A DNA stretch of 64,000 nt, from positions 3,472,001 to 3,536,000 of the forward strand of contig NZ_CP022415.1 in NCBI RefSeq assembly GCF_002222635.1. The letters run 5' to 3'. The notes beneath the pieces were generated by a model, which did not search any database, was not told the origin of the DNA, and saw only the letters and a program-made list of their open reading frames with translations. Source of the DNA: Pseudosulfitobacter pseudonitzschiae (lineage in GTDB: Bacteria > Pseudomonadota > Alphaproteobacteria > Rhodobacterales > Rhodobacteraceae). Of the stretch, positions 36,115 through 43,923 are shown piece after piece. The translations under genes and the position numbers were made by a program. Positions within the stretch are counted from its first letter, which is position 1, and the number at the start of each line of letters is the position of its first letter.

Positions 36115-36708
36115 TTAGGGAAACAGGACAGGGTACAAGGATGCGATCAGCAATGCCGCCATCGTCCAATTAAAGACGCTCAGGCGGGTAGGATTGGTCA
36201 GAATGCGCGCCATTTGTTGCCCCATCACAGTCCACAGGCTGACCGAGGGCAGGTTGATGGTGCCGAACACCACGGCTACCATCGCGATTGCGGTCAACGT
36301 GGTGTCGGAGGTGTAGGCCGTGACCGCGGGCACTGCCATCGCCCAAGCCTTGGGATTGACCCACTGGAAAGCGGCGGCTTGCAGGAATGTCATCGGGGTG
36401 CCGATGGACTCGCCCGGTTTGATCGGTGCTGCATTGGCAATTTTCCATGCCAGATAAGTCAGATAGACGATCGAGGCGATTTTGAGCACCGTGTTTACGA
36501 CCGGATAGGCTTCGAATACCTGCACCAGGCCTGCGCCCACCAGCACGATCATCAGGACAAAACCCAGACCGACGCCCAGCATGTGCGGCACGGTCCGGCG
36601 AAAGCCGAAATTCGCACCCGAAGCCATCAGCATCAGGTTGTTCGGACCCGGCGTGATCGAACTGACAAGGGCAAAGGCCGCAAGGGCGAGGAGATTATCA
36701 AGTGTCAT
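36115..36708 (-). CDS. LysE-family amino acid exporter
   Basis: The 197-residue protein has six membrane helices and the LysE/RhtB N-terminal pattern: [20 protein letters not shown] then [15 protein letters not shown]. The second half starts with [20 protein letters not shown], the family's FQWxNPKAW motif. It exports an amino acid or related compound from the cytoplasm. It is divergent from an Lrp-type gene 72 bases away, which is the usual arrangement for such exporters. The start at 36708 fits the first helix. Confidence 0.88.
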   Translation of the reverse strand: MTLDNLLALAAFALVSSITPGPNNLMLMASGANFGFRRTVPHMLGVGLGFVLMIVLVGAGLVQVFEAYPVVNTVLKIASIVYLTYLAWKIANAAPIKPGESIGTPMTFLQAAAFQWVNPKAWAMAVPAVTAYTSDTTLTAIAMVAVVFGTINLPSVSLWTVMGQQMARILTNPTRLSVFNWTMAALLIASLYPVLFP

Positions 36709-36739
36709 GCACAATGAATGACGTTGATTGTCTGGTTTG

Positions 36740-36780
36740 AAATTGCAAACTGCTTGCTGTGTCAGGAGATTGTGCAATTT
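36740..36780. promoter_or_regulatory. Inverted repeat between the LysE and Lrp genes
   Basis: AAATTGCA at 36740-36747 and TGCAATTT at 36773-36780 form a perfect 8-bp inverted repeat whose centres are 33 bases apart, about three helical turns. It ends directly at the Lrp ATG. An Lrp dimer-of-dimers site controlling both divergent genes is plausible. Confidence 0.5.
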
Positions 36781-37233
36781 ATGACGAAACTGGATCAGAA
36801 AAACGAACGAATATTGCAAGAGTTGAGCCGCGATGGCCGTATCAGCAATCTTGAGCTGGCTGATCGGGTGGGACTGTCGCCCTCGGCTTGCTTGCGCAGG
36901 GTGCAAGAGATGGAGCGCACGGGGCTGATCAAAGGCTATCGCGTGGTGCTGGACCGCACGGCCTTGGGTACAGGATTCGTGGCCTATATCGGTGTGGGGC
37001 TGAGGGATCATACGAAAGCATCACAAGAGGCGTTCGAGCGCGCGATCTCACGCGCCCCCGAAGTGCGGGAGTGTCACAACACCACCGGCACCATCGAATA
37101 TCTGCTGCGCGTCGAATGTGCCGATCTGCAAAGCTACAAGGCGTTTCACACCGATATGTTGGGGGCACTGCCGCAAGTGAATGCGCTGACGTCCTATGTC
37201 GTGATGGGCTCGCCCAAGGATGAACGGGCGTGA
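36781..37233 (+). CDS. Lrp/AsnC-family transcriptional regulator
   Basis: The 150-residue protein is a standard Lrp: MTKLDQKNERILQELSRDGR, helix-turn-helix ISNLELADRVGLSPSACLRR, and a RAM effector domain with ECHNTTGTIEYLLRVECADL. It is divergent from the LysE-family exporter and probably controls it in response to an amino acid. The ATG at 36781 gives the usual Lrp length; the frame upstream lacks a ribosome site of its own. Confidence 0.88.
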   Translation: MTKLDQKNERILQELSRDGRISNLELADRVGLSPSACLRRVQEMERTGLIKGYRVVLDRTALGTGFVAYIGVGLRDHTKASQEAFERAISRAPEVRECHNTTGTIEYLLRVECADLQSYKAFHTDMLGALPQVNALTSYVVMGSPKDERA

Positions 37234-37239
37234 GGGCGG

Positions 37240-37695
37240 TCAATCAGCAGCTTGTGCGGTGATAGCGGCAAAGGTCTGGTCCAGTTCTGCCGTGATGGAT
37301 TGCAGATCATTGCTGTAGTCCGCGAAGATGGACGAGGGAAGCTTGTAGCTGAGCGTTGCTGTGCCTGTGGTGTTTTCCGTGACATAGACGCGAATCGGTG
37401 CCTCGATCATCGCGTGGGTGTCGATGTTCAGGATTTGCACCGCCAGCGCATTGTTGAACAGCCCGATCACCCGGTTTCCGGGGATGGCGATGCCACGGGC
37501 TGCTGCTGCATCTGTGGGGCCTGCTTCGGTGACGATGCCCATCCGGTGTACCTTCGCGGCGGTCTTCAGGTCTGCGATCACTTGGGCATAGGGTTTGTTG
37601 GTGGGTGTCACCACCCAGCCTTCGCGCGGCGTGATGTCGGTGACATCAGCAAAGGCGGGCAGGGACAGCATCAAAAGTGCAACTATAAAACGCAT
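37240..37695 (-). CDS. Secreted DUF302-domain protein
   Basis: The 151-residue protein has a signal peptide (MRFIVALLMLSLPAFADVTD, cleavage after AFA) and a DUF302-like domain: GWVVTPTNKPYAQVIADLKTA, MGIVTEAGPTDAAAARGIAI and RVIGLFNNALAVQILNID. DUF302 proteins bind heme or act in periplasmic stress in a few cases, but no firm function exists. The ATG at 37695 has GAGGCGCC before it. It converges with the Lrp gene. Confidence 0.75.
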   Translation of the reverse strand: MRFIVALLMLSLPAFADVTDITPREGWVVTPTNKPYAQVIADLKTAAKVHRMGIVTEAGPTDAAAARGIAIPGNRVIGLFNNALAVQILNIDTHAMIEAPIRVYVTENTTGTATLSYKLPSSIFADYSNDLQSITAELDQTFAAITAQAAD

Positions 37696-37765
37696 GGCGC
37701 CTCGCTCATACTGCTGAGGCTTCTTTGGGGCACGGCTTGTGCCCCAATGTCTAATCACCTGTGCG

Positions 37766-38722
37766 TCAGCCGGTGATCATTTCGTATTGTTTGACCACAA
37801 CTTCGGCCTGTTTGATCGACGCGATGTCAACCAGGCGGCCTTTGTAGACGGTGGCGCCTTCGCCGTTGGCTTTGGCCTGTTCCATTGCAGCCAGAATCTC
37901 GCGCGCTTCGGCAACCGCTCCGTCCGAGGGGGTGAAAACTTCGTTTGCCAGCGCAATCTGCTTGGGGTGGATGGCCCATTTGCCGACCATACCCAGCGTT
38001 GCCGATCGCAGTGCTTGTGCGCGAAAGCCGTCGTCGTCCGAAAAATCGCCAAAGGGGCCATCAACCGGCAGCACCCCGTGCGTGCGGCAGGCGGCAACAA
38101 TAGCGGCCTGCGCCCAGTGCCACGGGTCGGACCAGTGTTTCGCCCCGTCGCGCAGCATGTAGTAGTTTTCCTGCGTGCCGCCGATGCCGGTGGTCTGCAT
38201 CCCCATCGACGCGGCAAAGTCGGCTGCCCCCAGGCTCATCGCGACAAGACGGGGTGATGATGCGGCGATTTCTTCCACATGGGCGATACCGGCGGCGGAT
38301 TCGATGATGACCTCGAAGTTGATTTTCTTGGTGCGCCCCTTGGCGGCTTCAACCGCGGTGACCAGCGCATCGACGGCGTAGACGTCGGCGGCACAGCCCA
38401 CTTTGGGGATCATGATCTGGTCCAGACGTTCGCCCGACTGTTCCAGCAGATCGACCACATCGCGGTACCAATAGGGCGTATCAAGGCCGTTGATCCGTAC
38501 CGACAGCGTTTTGGTGCCCCAGTCATGTCCGGAAATCGCCTGAATGATATTGGCGCGAGCGGCGTCCTTGTCCGATGGGGCAACGCTGTCTTCGAGGTCC
38601 ATGTTGATCACATCGGCCTCGGAGGCGGCCATTTTGGCGAACAGCTTGGTGTTCGAGCCGGGGCCGAAAAGCTGGCAGCGGTTGGGGCGGGCGGGGGGCG
38701 TAGGCTGAAGGCGGAAGCTCAT
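37766..38722 (-). CDS. mcl1: L-malyl-CoA/beta-methylmalyl-CoA lyase
   Basis: The 318-residue protein matches Mcl1 of the ethylmalonyl-CoA pathway: MSFRLQPTPPARPNRCQLFG then PGSNTKLFAKMAASEADVIN, MDLEDSVAPSDKDAAR with the Mg-binding acidic residues, INFEVIIESAAGIAHVEEIA, and VGKWAIHPKQIALANEVF near the end. It splits L-malyl-CoA to acetyl-CoA and glyoxylate and beta-methylmalyl-CoA to propionyl-CoA and glyoxylate. It links acetate assimilation with the acetyl units made from taurine. Confidence 0.9.
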   Translation of the reverse strand: MSFRLQPTPPARPNRCQLFGPGSNTKLFAKMAASEADVINMDLEDSVAPSDKDAARANIIQAISGHDWGTKTLSVRINGLDTPYWYRDVVDLLEQSGERLDQIMIPKVGCAADVYAVDALVTAVEAAKGRTKKINFEVIIESAAGIAHVEEIAASSPRLVAMSLGAADFAASMGMQTTGIGGTQENYYMLRDGAKHWSDPWHWAQAAIVAACRTHGVLPVDGPFGDFSDDDGFRAQALRSATLGMVGKWAIHPKQIALANEVFTPSDGAVAEAREILAAMEQAKANGEGATVYKGRLVDIASIKQAEVVVKQYEMITG

Positions 38723-39004
38723 CTGCGGACCTTTCGGAGTAATTTTATTGCGTAATCATTGGGTTTAGCAGGTATTAAATTACGCCGCCTTTCGCAAGGT
38801 TCATTTTGCAGCTGCAGCAAATGTGCGCTGTGGGCAGCGGTTAGAGAGTGGGCATTTCTTCGAAAATACCGATAGTCTTTCGAAGAAATATGTTGAATTG
38901 GCCTGACACGCGCCGAGTTTCGTACCAAGTTGTGCTGGATTTTGCTCAGTATCAGGGCAAAGCGGCCAAGGCCCGCGACACTCATGACCAAAAGGACTGC
39001 TAAA
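38723..39004. promoter_or_regulatory. Divergent control region of mcl1 and dgcN with perfect 12-bp inverted repeat
   Basis: ATTTCTTCGAAA at 38854-38865 and TTTCGAAGAAAT at 38878-38889 are exact reverse complements with a 12-base spacer. The two arms sit 24 bases centre to centre, and each arm also contains the palindrome TTCGAA. It lies 116 bases before the dgcN start. An activator or repressor site for the D-glutamate genes or for mcl1 is likely; the binding protein is not visible nearby. Confidence 0.6.
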
Positions 39005-40006
39005 ATGATCAAGACACCCTATCTGCTGTTCCTCGGCGATGCACCCGACCAACTGGCCGCAAAAGTGGCACAAGGCATCAAGGACTGGCGGCCAGATAAC
39101 GCGGTTGGGCAGTTTCGCATGGATGGCTGCGGTGCGGACGTGAAGCTGACGGACATGACTTTGCAGCAGGGTCTGGAAGCCGGTGCCAAAACGCTGGTCA
39201 TTGGCGTGGCCAATCGCGGCGGCCTGATTTCGAAAGCATGGAAAGAAGTGCTGATCGCGGCGCTGGAAGCGGGCTATGATCTGGCCAGCGGCCTGCACAA
39301 CCTGCTGGAGGACGAGCCTGAGTTGGTCGCTGCAGCCGAGAAATATGGCCGCGAACTGCACGACGTGCGGGTGCCATCGGTGGAATACCCCATCGCCAAC
39401 GGTGAAAAGCGCACCGGTAAACGCGTGCTGGCCGTGGGCACCGACTGTTCGGTTGGCAAAATGTATACCGCACTTGCGCTGGACGAAGCGATGCGCGCCA
39501 AAGGCATGAAAAGCACCTTTCGCGCCACGGGCCAGACCGGCATCCTGATCACCGGCGAGGGCGTACCGTTGGACGCGGTTGTCGCCGACTTTATGGCCGG
39601 TTCGATCGAATATCTGTCGCCCGATAATGAGCCAGACCACTGGGACGTGATCGAAGGGCAGGGCAGCCTGTTTCACGTCAGCTATTCCGGCGTGACGCTG
39701 GCGCTGATCCACGGCGGCCAGCCCGACGCGCTGATCGTCTGCCACGAGCCGACACGCAAACATATGCGCGGACTGCCAAGCTATACGCCGCCCAGCATCG
39801 GTCAGGTCAGCGAACTGGCCTTGGCGCTGGCCAAGGTTGCGAACGCGGACTGCAAGGTTGTGGGCATTTCAGTGAACACGCAGCATATGGGCGAAGAAGA
39901 AGCGCGCGCCTATCTGGCCGAGCTTGAGGCAGAATACGGCATGCCCGCCGTCGATCCGTTCCGCCACGGGGCCGAGCGGCTGGCCGATGCGCTGGAAGCC
40001 TTGTAA
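39005..40006 (+). CDS. dgcN: D-glutamate N-acetyltransferase DgcN (DUF1611 family)
   Basis: The 333-residue protein is a DUF1611-type NTPase-fold protein: YLLFLGDAPDQLAAKVAQGI, the P-loop-like VLAVGTDCSVGKMYTALALD, RATGQTGILITGEGVPLDAV and IEGQGSLFHVSYSGVTLALI. Members next to an enolase-superfamily epimerase are named DgcN, and in marine bacteria they N-acetylate D-glutamate. The following dgcA and D-amino acid aminotransferase genes fit. The ATG at 39005 has AAAAGGACT before it; the upstream frame from 38930 is not needed. The acetyl donor is not evident from sequence. Confidence 0.8.
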   Translation: MIKTPYLLFLGDAPDQLAAKVAQGIKDWRPDNAVGQFRMDGCGADVKLTDMTLQQGLEAGAKTLVIGVANRGGLISKAWKEVLIAALEAGYDLASGLHNLLEDEPELVAAAEKYGRELHDVRVPSVEYPIANGEKRTGKRVLAVGTDCSVGKMYTALALDEAMRAKGMKSTFRATGQTGILITGEGVPLDAVVADFMAGSIEYLSPDNEPDHWDVIEGQGSLFHVSYSGVTLALIHGGQPDALIVCHEPTRKHMRGLPSYTPPSIGQVSELALALAKVANADCKVVGISVNTQHMGEEEARAYLAELEAEYGMPAVDPFRHGAERLADALEAL

Positions 40007-40033
40007 GTTGCGCCTGTGGCTGGGGGCAGGAGC

Positions 40034-40063
40034 CTCCGGCGGGAGTTTTTCCGGCAAGATGAA
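40034..40063 (+). repeat. Dispersed intergenic repeat, copy 1
   Basis: GGGAGTTTTTCCGGCAAGAT followed by GAA matches copies at 41933-41963 and, reversed, 52493-52520. It lies between dgcN and dgcA, and its 3' end GATGAAGG supplies the ribosome site of dgcA. I recall similar GAGTATTTTTGGCAAAGATGAA tracts as common in Rhodobacteraceae intergenic DNA. Confidence 0.6.
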
Positions 40064-40071
40064 GGTGATGT

Positions 40072-41037
40072 ATGCGCATTGATGTAACGCGGGATGTGTT
40101 CCAGCTGGCACAGGTTTTTACAATTGCGCGGGGGTCGCGGACCGAAGCGCAGGTGCTGACCGTGCGGATCAGTGATGGCGATGCAGTTGGTGTGGGCGAA
40201 TGTGTGCCCTATGCCCGGTATGGCGAAACGCTGGACAGCGTGACGGCCCAGATCGAAGGGCTGCCAGCGGATATTTCGCGGATGGCGCTCTATGATCTGT
40301 TGCCCGCAGGGGCGGCGCGCAACGCGGTCGATTGCGCGTTGTGGGATATCGAGGCAAAGCGTACGGGCAAACGGGTGTGGGAGCTGGCGGGGCTGGCAAA
40401 GCCGGGGCCGGAGATTACCGCCTATACCCTGTCGCTGGACAGCCCGGAGGCGATGCAGGCGCAGGCGGCAAAGAATGCCTTTCGACCGCTGCTGAAGATT
40501 AAGCTGGGCACGCCCGATGATATGCCCCGGCTCGAAGCCGTGCGGGCAGGCGCGCCCGATGCGCGGATCATCGTCGATGCCAACGAGGGCTGGTCCGCCG
40601 AAGTTTACGCCGATCTTGCCCCGCATTTGGTTCGGCTGGGTGTGCAATTGGTCGAACAGCCGCTGCCCGCAGGTGAAGATGAGGCCCTGACCGGCATGGC
40701 GCGGCCTGTGCCGGTGTGCGCCGATGAAAGCTGCCATGATCGCGGATCACTGCCGCATCTGAAGGGCAAATATGATGTGGTGAACATCAAGCTGGACAAG
40801 ACCGGCGGGTTGACCGAGGCGCTGGCTCTGCGCGATGCGGCGCTGGCCGAAGGTTACCGCGTGATGGTCGGCTGCATGGTCGGGTCGTCGCTGGCGATGG
40901 CCCCTGCAACACTAGTGGCGCAGGGGGCCGAGGTTGTAGACCTTGACGGGCCGCTTCTGTTGGCCGAAGACCGCGATGAACCTTTGATTTTTGACGCCGC
41001 TGGGGTGCATCCCCCCAGTGCGAAACTATGGGGATGA
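40072..41037 (+). CDS. dgcA: N-acetyl-D-glutamate racemase DgcA (enolase superfamily)
   Basis: The 321-residue protein is an enolase-superfamily epimerase of the dipeptide-epimerase-like group: GAARNAVDCALWDIEAKRTG, the KxK-type catalytic lysine region PLLKIKLGTPDD, metal ligands IIVDANEGWS, LVEQPLP, PVCADESCHD and the second lysine NIKLDKTGGL. Next to dgcN it should racemise N-acetyl-D-glutamate to the L form. An Ala-Glu epimerase is the alternative that context disfavours. Its end overlaps possible starts of the next gene. Confidence 0.8.
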   Translation: MRIDVTRDVFQLAQVFTIARGSRTEAQVLTVRISDGDAVGVGECVPYARYGETLDSVTAQIEGLPADISRMALYDLLPAGAARNAVDCALWDIEAKRTGKRVWELAGLAKPGPEITAYTLSLDSPEAMQAQAAKNAFRPLLKIKLGTPDDMPRLEAVRAGAPDARIIVDANEGWSAEVYADLAPHLVRLGVQLVEQPLPAGEDEALTGMARPVPVCADESCHDRGSLPHLKGKYDVVNIKLDKTGGLTEALALRDAALAEGYRVMVGCMVGSSLAMAPATLVAQGAEVVDLDGPLLLAEDRDEPLIFDAAGVHPPSAKLWG

Positions 41038-41042
41038 TGCAC

Positions 41043-41903
41043 ATGCGTACTGTTTATGTGAACGGCGACTACCTGTCTGAGGACGAGGCGAAAGTGTCAA
41101 TTTTTGATCGCGGCTTTCTGATGGCTGATGGCGTCTATGAGGTGACCAGCGTGCTGGACGGCAAGCTGATCGACTTTGACGGACATGCGGTGCGATTGCA
41201 GCGGTCGCTGGACGAGTTGGACATGAAAAACCCGATCAGCAAGGAAGACCTGCTGGAAGTGCACCGCGAGTTGGTGCGGGTGAACGAAATTAACGAGGGC
41301 ATGATCTATCTGCAGATCACGCGCGGCGCGCCGTCTGATCGCGACTTTGCGTTTCCCGATCCTGAAACGGTGCCGTGTACGGTTGTTCTGTTTACTCAGA
41401 ACAAACCGGGTCTGGCCGCAAATCCGGTGGCGCAAAAGGGCATCAAGGTTATCAGCATCGAAGACATCCGGTGGGGCCGGCGCGACATCAAGACGGTGCA
41501 ACTGCTTTACCCGTCGATGGGCAAGATGATGGCCAAGGCCGCTGGCGTTGATGACGCATGGATGGTGAAAGAGGGATATGTGACCGAAGGCACCAGCAAC
41601 AACGCTTATATCGTCAAAGGCGGCAAGATCATCACCCGCCCCAAGACCAACGATATTCTGCACGGGATCACCCGTGCCGCCGTTCTGCGATTTGCCGAAG
41701 AGGCGCAGATGACCGTGGAAGAGCGCAACTTTACCATCGAAGAGGCGCAGGATGCCGATGAGGCATTCATCACCTCGGCAAGCGCCTTTGTTATGCCCGT
41801 GGTCGAGATCGACGGTGCGCAAATTGGTGACGGCAAGCCCGGTTCGGTCGCGCCACGCCTGCGCGAAATCTATCTGGAAGAAAGCCGCAAGGTCGCGATC
41901 TAA
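41043..41903 (+). CDS. D-amino acid aminotransferase (fold-type IV)
   Basis: The 286-residue protein is a branched-chain/D-amino acid transaminase-type enzyme: VYVNGDYLSEDEAKVSIFDR then GFLMADGVYEV, the Schiff-base lysine in WGRRDIKTVQLLYPSMGK, and VTEGTSNNAYIVKGGKI with the cofactor phosphate contacts. D-alanine aminotransferase is the closest named type. The start could be any of the ATGs at 41028, 41034, 41037 or 41043; I prefer 41043, eight bases after GGGGA. The overlap with dgcA suggests coupling, so the three genes likely form one D-amino acid module. Confidence 0.82.
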   Translation: MRTVYVNGDYLSEDEAKVSIFDRGFLMADGVYEVTSVLDGKLIDFDGHAVRLQRSLDELDMKNPISKEDLLEVHRELVRVNEINEGMIYLQITRGAPSDRDFAFPDPETVPCTVVLFTQNKPGLAANPVAQKGIKVISIEDIRWGRRDIKTVQLLYPSMGKMMAKAAGVDDAWMVKEGYVTEGTSNNAYIVKGGKIITRPKTNDILHGITRAAVLRFAEEAQMTVEERNFTIEEAQDADEAFITSASAFVMPVVEIDGAQIGDGKPGSVAPRLREIYLEESRKVAI

Positions 41904-41932
41904 AGGTCAGCTTCCGCCCGGTTGCCATCCGA

Positions 41933-41963
41933 CCCTTCGGGGAGAGTTTATTTGGCAAGATGA
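41933..41963 (+). repeat. Dispersed intergenic repeat, copy 2
   Basis: CCCTTCGGGGAGAGTTTATT continues with TGGCAAGATGAA. It is downstream of the D-amino acid aminotransferase gene and shares the GAGTTT...GGCAAGATGAA core with the copies at 40034 and 52493. Confidence 0.6.
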
Positions 41964-42026
41964 AAACACATCGTCGCGGCGCAGGCGTATGTGGTCCAAA
42001 TAATTTTCCCTGACAGGGCGGGTTGC

Positions 42027-42656
42027 CTATATCAGGGCGCTTGGGCGCGCTTTGATCGCCTCGTACCAGCGCAGCATGTTCGGCGTATCTTCTGTTACGC
42101 CCATTTTGATGACGCGAGCAAAGTCGCTGAACACAAAGGCCGAGATATCGGCAAAGGTAAACATGTCACCGGCCAGATAGGCGCTGTTGTCCAGCCGCTG
42201 TTCCAGCATCTCTTTGAACAGAGTCACCCGCACCCGTCCGCGTTCTGCCAGTTGCGGGATTTGCTTGAAGTTTGCAGGCCCCGGAATGGCGCGGTCTTTT
42301 AAATGCGGGTTTGTGTTGCGCAACACTTCTGCCACGGCTGTGGCCCCCTGACTTTCGCAGATGGCGTTCCATTGCAGGATTTCCGCGCGTTCGTCGGGTG
42401 TCGTGCCGATCAGCGGCGGTTCTGGGTGCATGTCTTCAAGGTACATCGCAATTGCGAGGTTTTCGGTCAGCGTGGTACCCGCATTGGTGATCAACACCGG
42501 CAGGGTGGCGCGCGGATTAACCTTGCGGAACGCGTCGCCCAGTTGTTCGTCCTTGGCGATCGAAATGTCGTGGGTTTCGGGCGTCAGCCCCTTCTCTGCC
42601 AGAAACATCCGCGCGCGGCGCGGGCTGGGGGCGGTGGAACAGTCGTAAAAGATCAT
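42027..42656 (-). CDS. Glutathione S-transferase family protein
   Basis: The 209-residue protein has an N-terminal thioredoxin-like domain (MIFYDCSTAPSPRRARMFLA, with the Ser/Cys active-site region and cis-Pro in ATLPVLITN, then TLTENLAIAMYLED) and a C-terminal helical domain with AYLAGDMFTFADISAFVF, the conserved N-capping-box motif. It conjugates or reduces electrophiles using glutathione. It is separated by three bases from the OsmC-type gene upstream on the same strand, suggesting a joint stress role. Confidence 0.85.
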   Translation of the reverse strand: MIFYDCSTAPSPRRARMFLAEKGLTPETHDISIAKDEQLGDAFRKVNPRATLPVLITNAGTTLTENLAIAMYLEDMHPEPPLIGTTPDERAEILQWNAICESQGATAVAEVLRNTNPHLKDRAIPGPANFKQIPQLAERGRVRVTLFKEMLEQRLDNSAYLAGDMFTFADISAFVFSDFARVIKMGVTEDTPNMLRWYEAIKARPSALI

Positions 42657-42659
42657 GGC

Positions 42660-43253
42660 TCAGCCCTCGCGGTTGATGGTTTCGACGCCGTTGTGCACCA
42701 GACGCGTCGACCACGGGATCGGGTTGCGTAGTGCAAAGTGGGCCATGCAGGCGCCCTCGGCCTCGTCCAGCAACTCCTGAATGCGTTCCCGCGGTTCCGG
42801 GCTGTCGATAAGCACGTGGGTCTCGACCATCTCGGTCTCGCCTTCGGTGGTATGGCCCATGTCGCGCATGGTGCCGAGGTTGGTTTTGAACCGCACGCGC
42901 TGTTCCAGACGCAGCGATGTGATCTGGATATTGCGGGCGGTGTAGATGTCGGTGAGATGGGTCATCAGGCAAAAGCCGATGCCCGCGCAGAAATAAGCCA
43001 GCGGCGGCGGTGCTGTATCATCGCCCACCGGTGTCTGTTCGTCACAATATAGCTGCAGCGGCGAAAATCCGGGGATGTTCACTTGCACCGTGCCGGTTTT
43101 CTTCTGGCGACCTGTGGCTTCGGCCACAAGGTTCACTTCGAAATACAACGGTTCGGGTGGGTGGCCCTTTTTGAACGGGCTGGGGGTGTATTGAGTGGTT
43201 TGCGGCTGCGCATCGGCGCGGTTGCCCACGTGGTATTGGTTTGTTTCGGTCAT
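42660..43253 (-). CDS. OsmC-family protein
   Basis: The 197-residue protein fits the OsmC/Ohr fold: strands around EPLYFEVNLVAEATG, then PPPLAYFCAGIGFCLMTHLT with the first conserved Cys on the central helix, and EAEGACMAHFALRNPIPWST with the second Cys. The pair of cysteines could reduce organic peroxides. The N-terminal 30 residues are variable and basic. It precedes the GST gene by three bases. A pure oxidative-stress function is inferred from the fold. Confidence 0.75.
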   Translation of the reverse strand: MTETNQYHVGNRADAQPQTTQYTPSPFKKGHPPEPLYFEVNLVAEATGRQKKTGTVQVNIPGFSPLQLYCDEQTPVGDDTAPPPLAYFCAGIGFCLMTHLTDIYTARNIQITSLRLEQRVRFKTNLGTMRDMGHTTEGETEMVETHVLIDSPEPRERIQELLDEAEGACMAHFALRNPIPWSTRLVHNGVETINREG

Positions 43254-43343
43254 CTGTGTCCTCCCCGACAGTGCGGGAAGGGTGTCTTGATGCAGGGCGC
43301 TTGTCCAGTCACGATGGCGCAGGCCGTTGCGACGGAAACCGTC

Positions 43344-43658
43344 TCAGGATTTGTCGGTAACGTTGCGGGCAAAGGCCTGTTTGAAATCGGCCTGCTGGGC
43401 GCTGGAGGCGTCGGACTGGAAGTTGGCTTTCCAGTCGTCCATCGTCATACCGTAAAACGCCTCGCGGCCTTCGTCCTTAGTCATGTCGATGCCTCGTTCG
43501 TTTGCGGCCTCTTGATACCAGCGCGACAGGCAATTGCGGCAGAAACCGGCCAGATTCATCATGTCGATATTCTGTACGTCGGTGCGGTTTTGCATCAGAT
43601 GTTGCTGCAAACGGCGAAACGCTGCGGCTTCAAGTTCGATGCGGGTTTGTTCGTCCAT
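43344..43658 (-). CDS. DUF1244 family protein
   Basis: The 104-residue protein has the DUF1244 signature: RRLQQHLMQNRTDVQNIDMM followed by NLAGFCRNCLSRWYQEAA and a C-terminal EGREAFYGMTMDDWKANFQ. The CRNC pair could bind metal. It is widespread in Gram-negative bacteria and no function is known. The ATG at 43658 (MDEQTRIEL) is preceded by GAGGACACC. It is divergent from pyk. Confidence 0.85.
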   Translation of the reverse strand: MDEQTRIELEAAAFRRLQQHLMQNRTDVQNIDMMNLAGFCRNCLSRWYQEAANERGIDMTKDEGREAFYGMTMDDWKANFQSDASSAQQADFKQAFARNVTDKS

Positions 43659-43835
43659 GGGGCGGTGTCCTCTGTGGTCTGCTATTTGCACAATTGGACC
43701 CATTGTCGGTCGCTTCAACGTAAGGCGCAAGCAGCCGTGCGGGTATCGCGGGGGATTTGACGGTAAGCACGCCCCGATTTTAGCGCGGTGACGTTCATAA
43801 CGTCGTCATTCTTTGCTTCTAGGTGCAGGTCAGTT

Positions 43836-43862
43836 GTTATTGCGCCCAAACTGGGCAATAAC
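43836..43862. promoter_or_regulatory. Hairpin/operator-like inverted repeat in the pyk leader
   Basis: GTTATTG, a CG bulge, CCCA, loop AAC, TGGG, CAATAAC forms an 11-bp stem-loop. It lies 58 bases before the pyk start in an otherwise unmarked 260-base gap. It might be a repressor site for carbon control or an mRNA structure. Confidence 0.45.
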
Positions 43863-43887
43863 GGTTGAAATGGCCTGCGGTTACCGC

Positions 43888-43923
43888 ATGAACACTCTGA
43901 GAGAAAAGGTTAGCGCTAAATGA
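43888..43923 (+). CDS. Possible 11-codon leader peptide of pyk
   Basis: ATG at 43888 opens a frame reading MNTLREKVSAK and stopping at TGA 43921-43923, which overlaps the pyk ATG as ATGA. Translational coupling of a short leader to pyk is possible. The ribosome site for pyk (GAGAAAAGG) lies inside the leader. Without conservation data this could be chance. Confidence 0.3.
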   Translation: MNTLREKVSAK

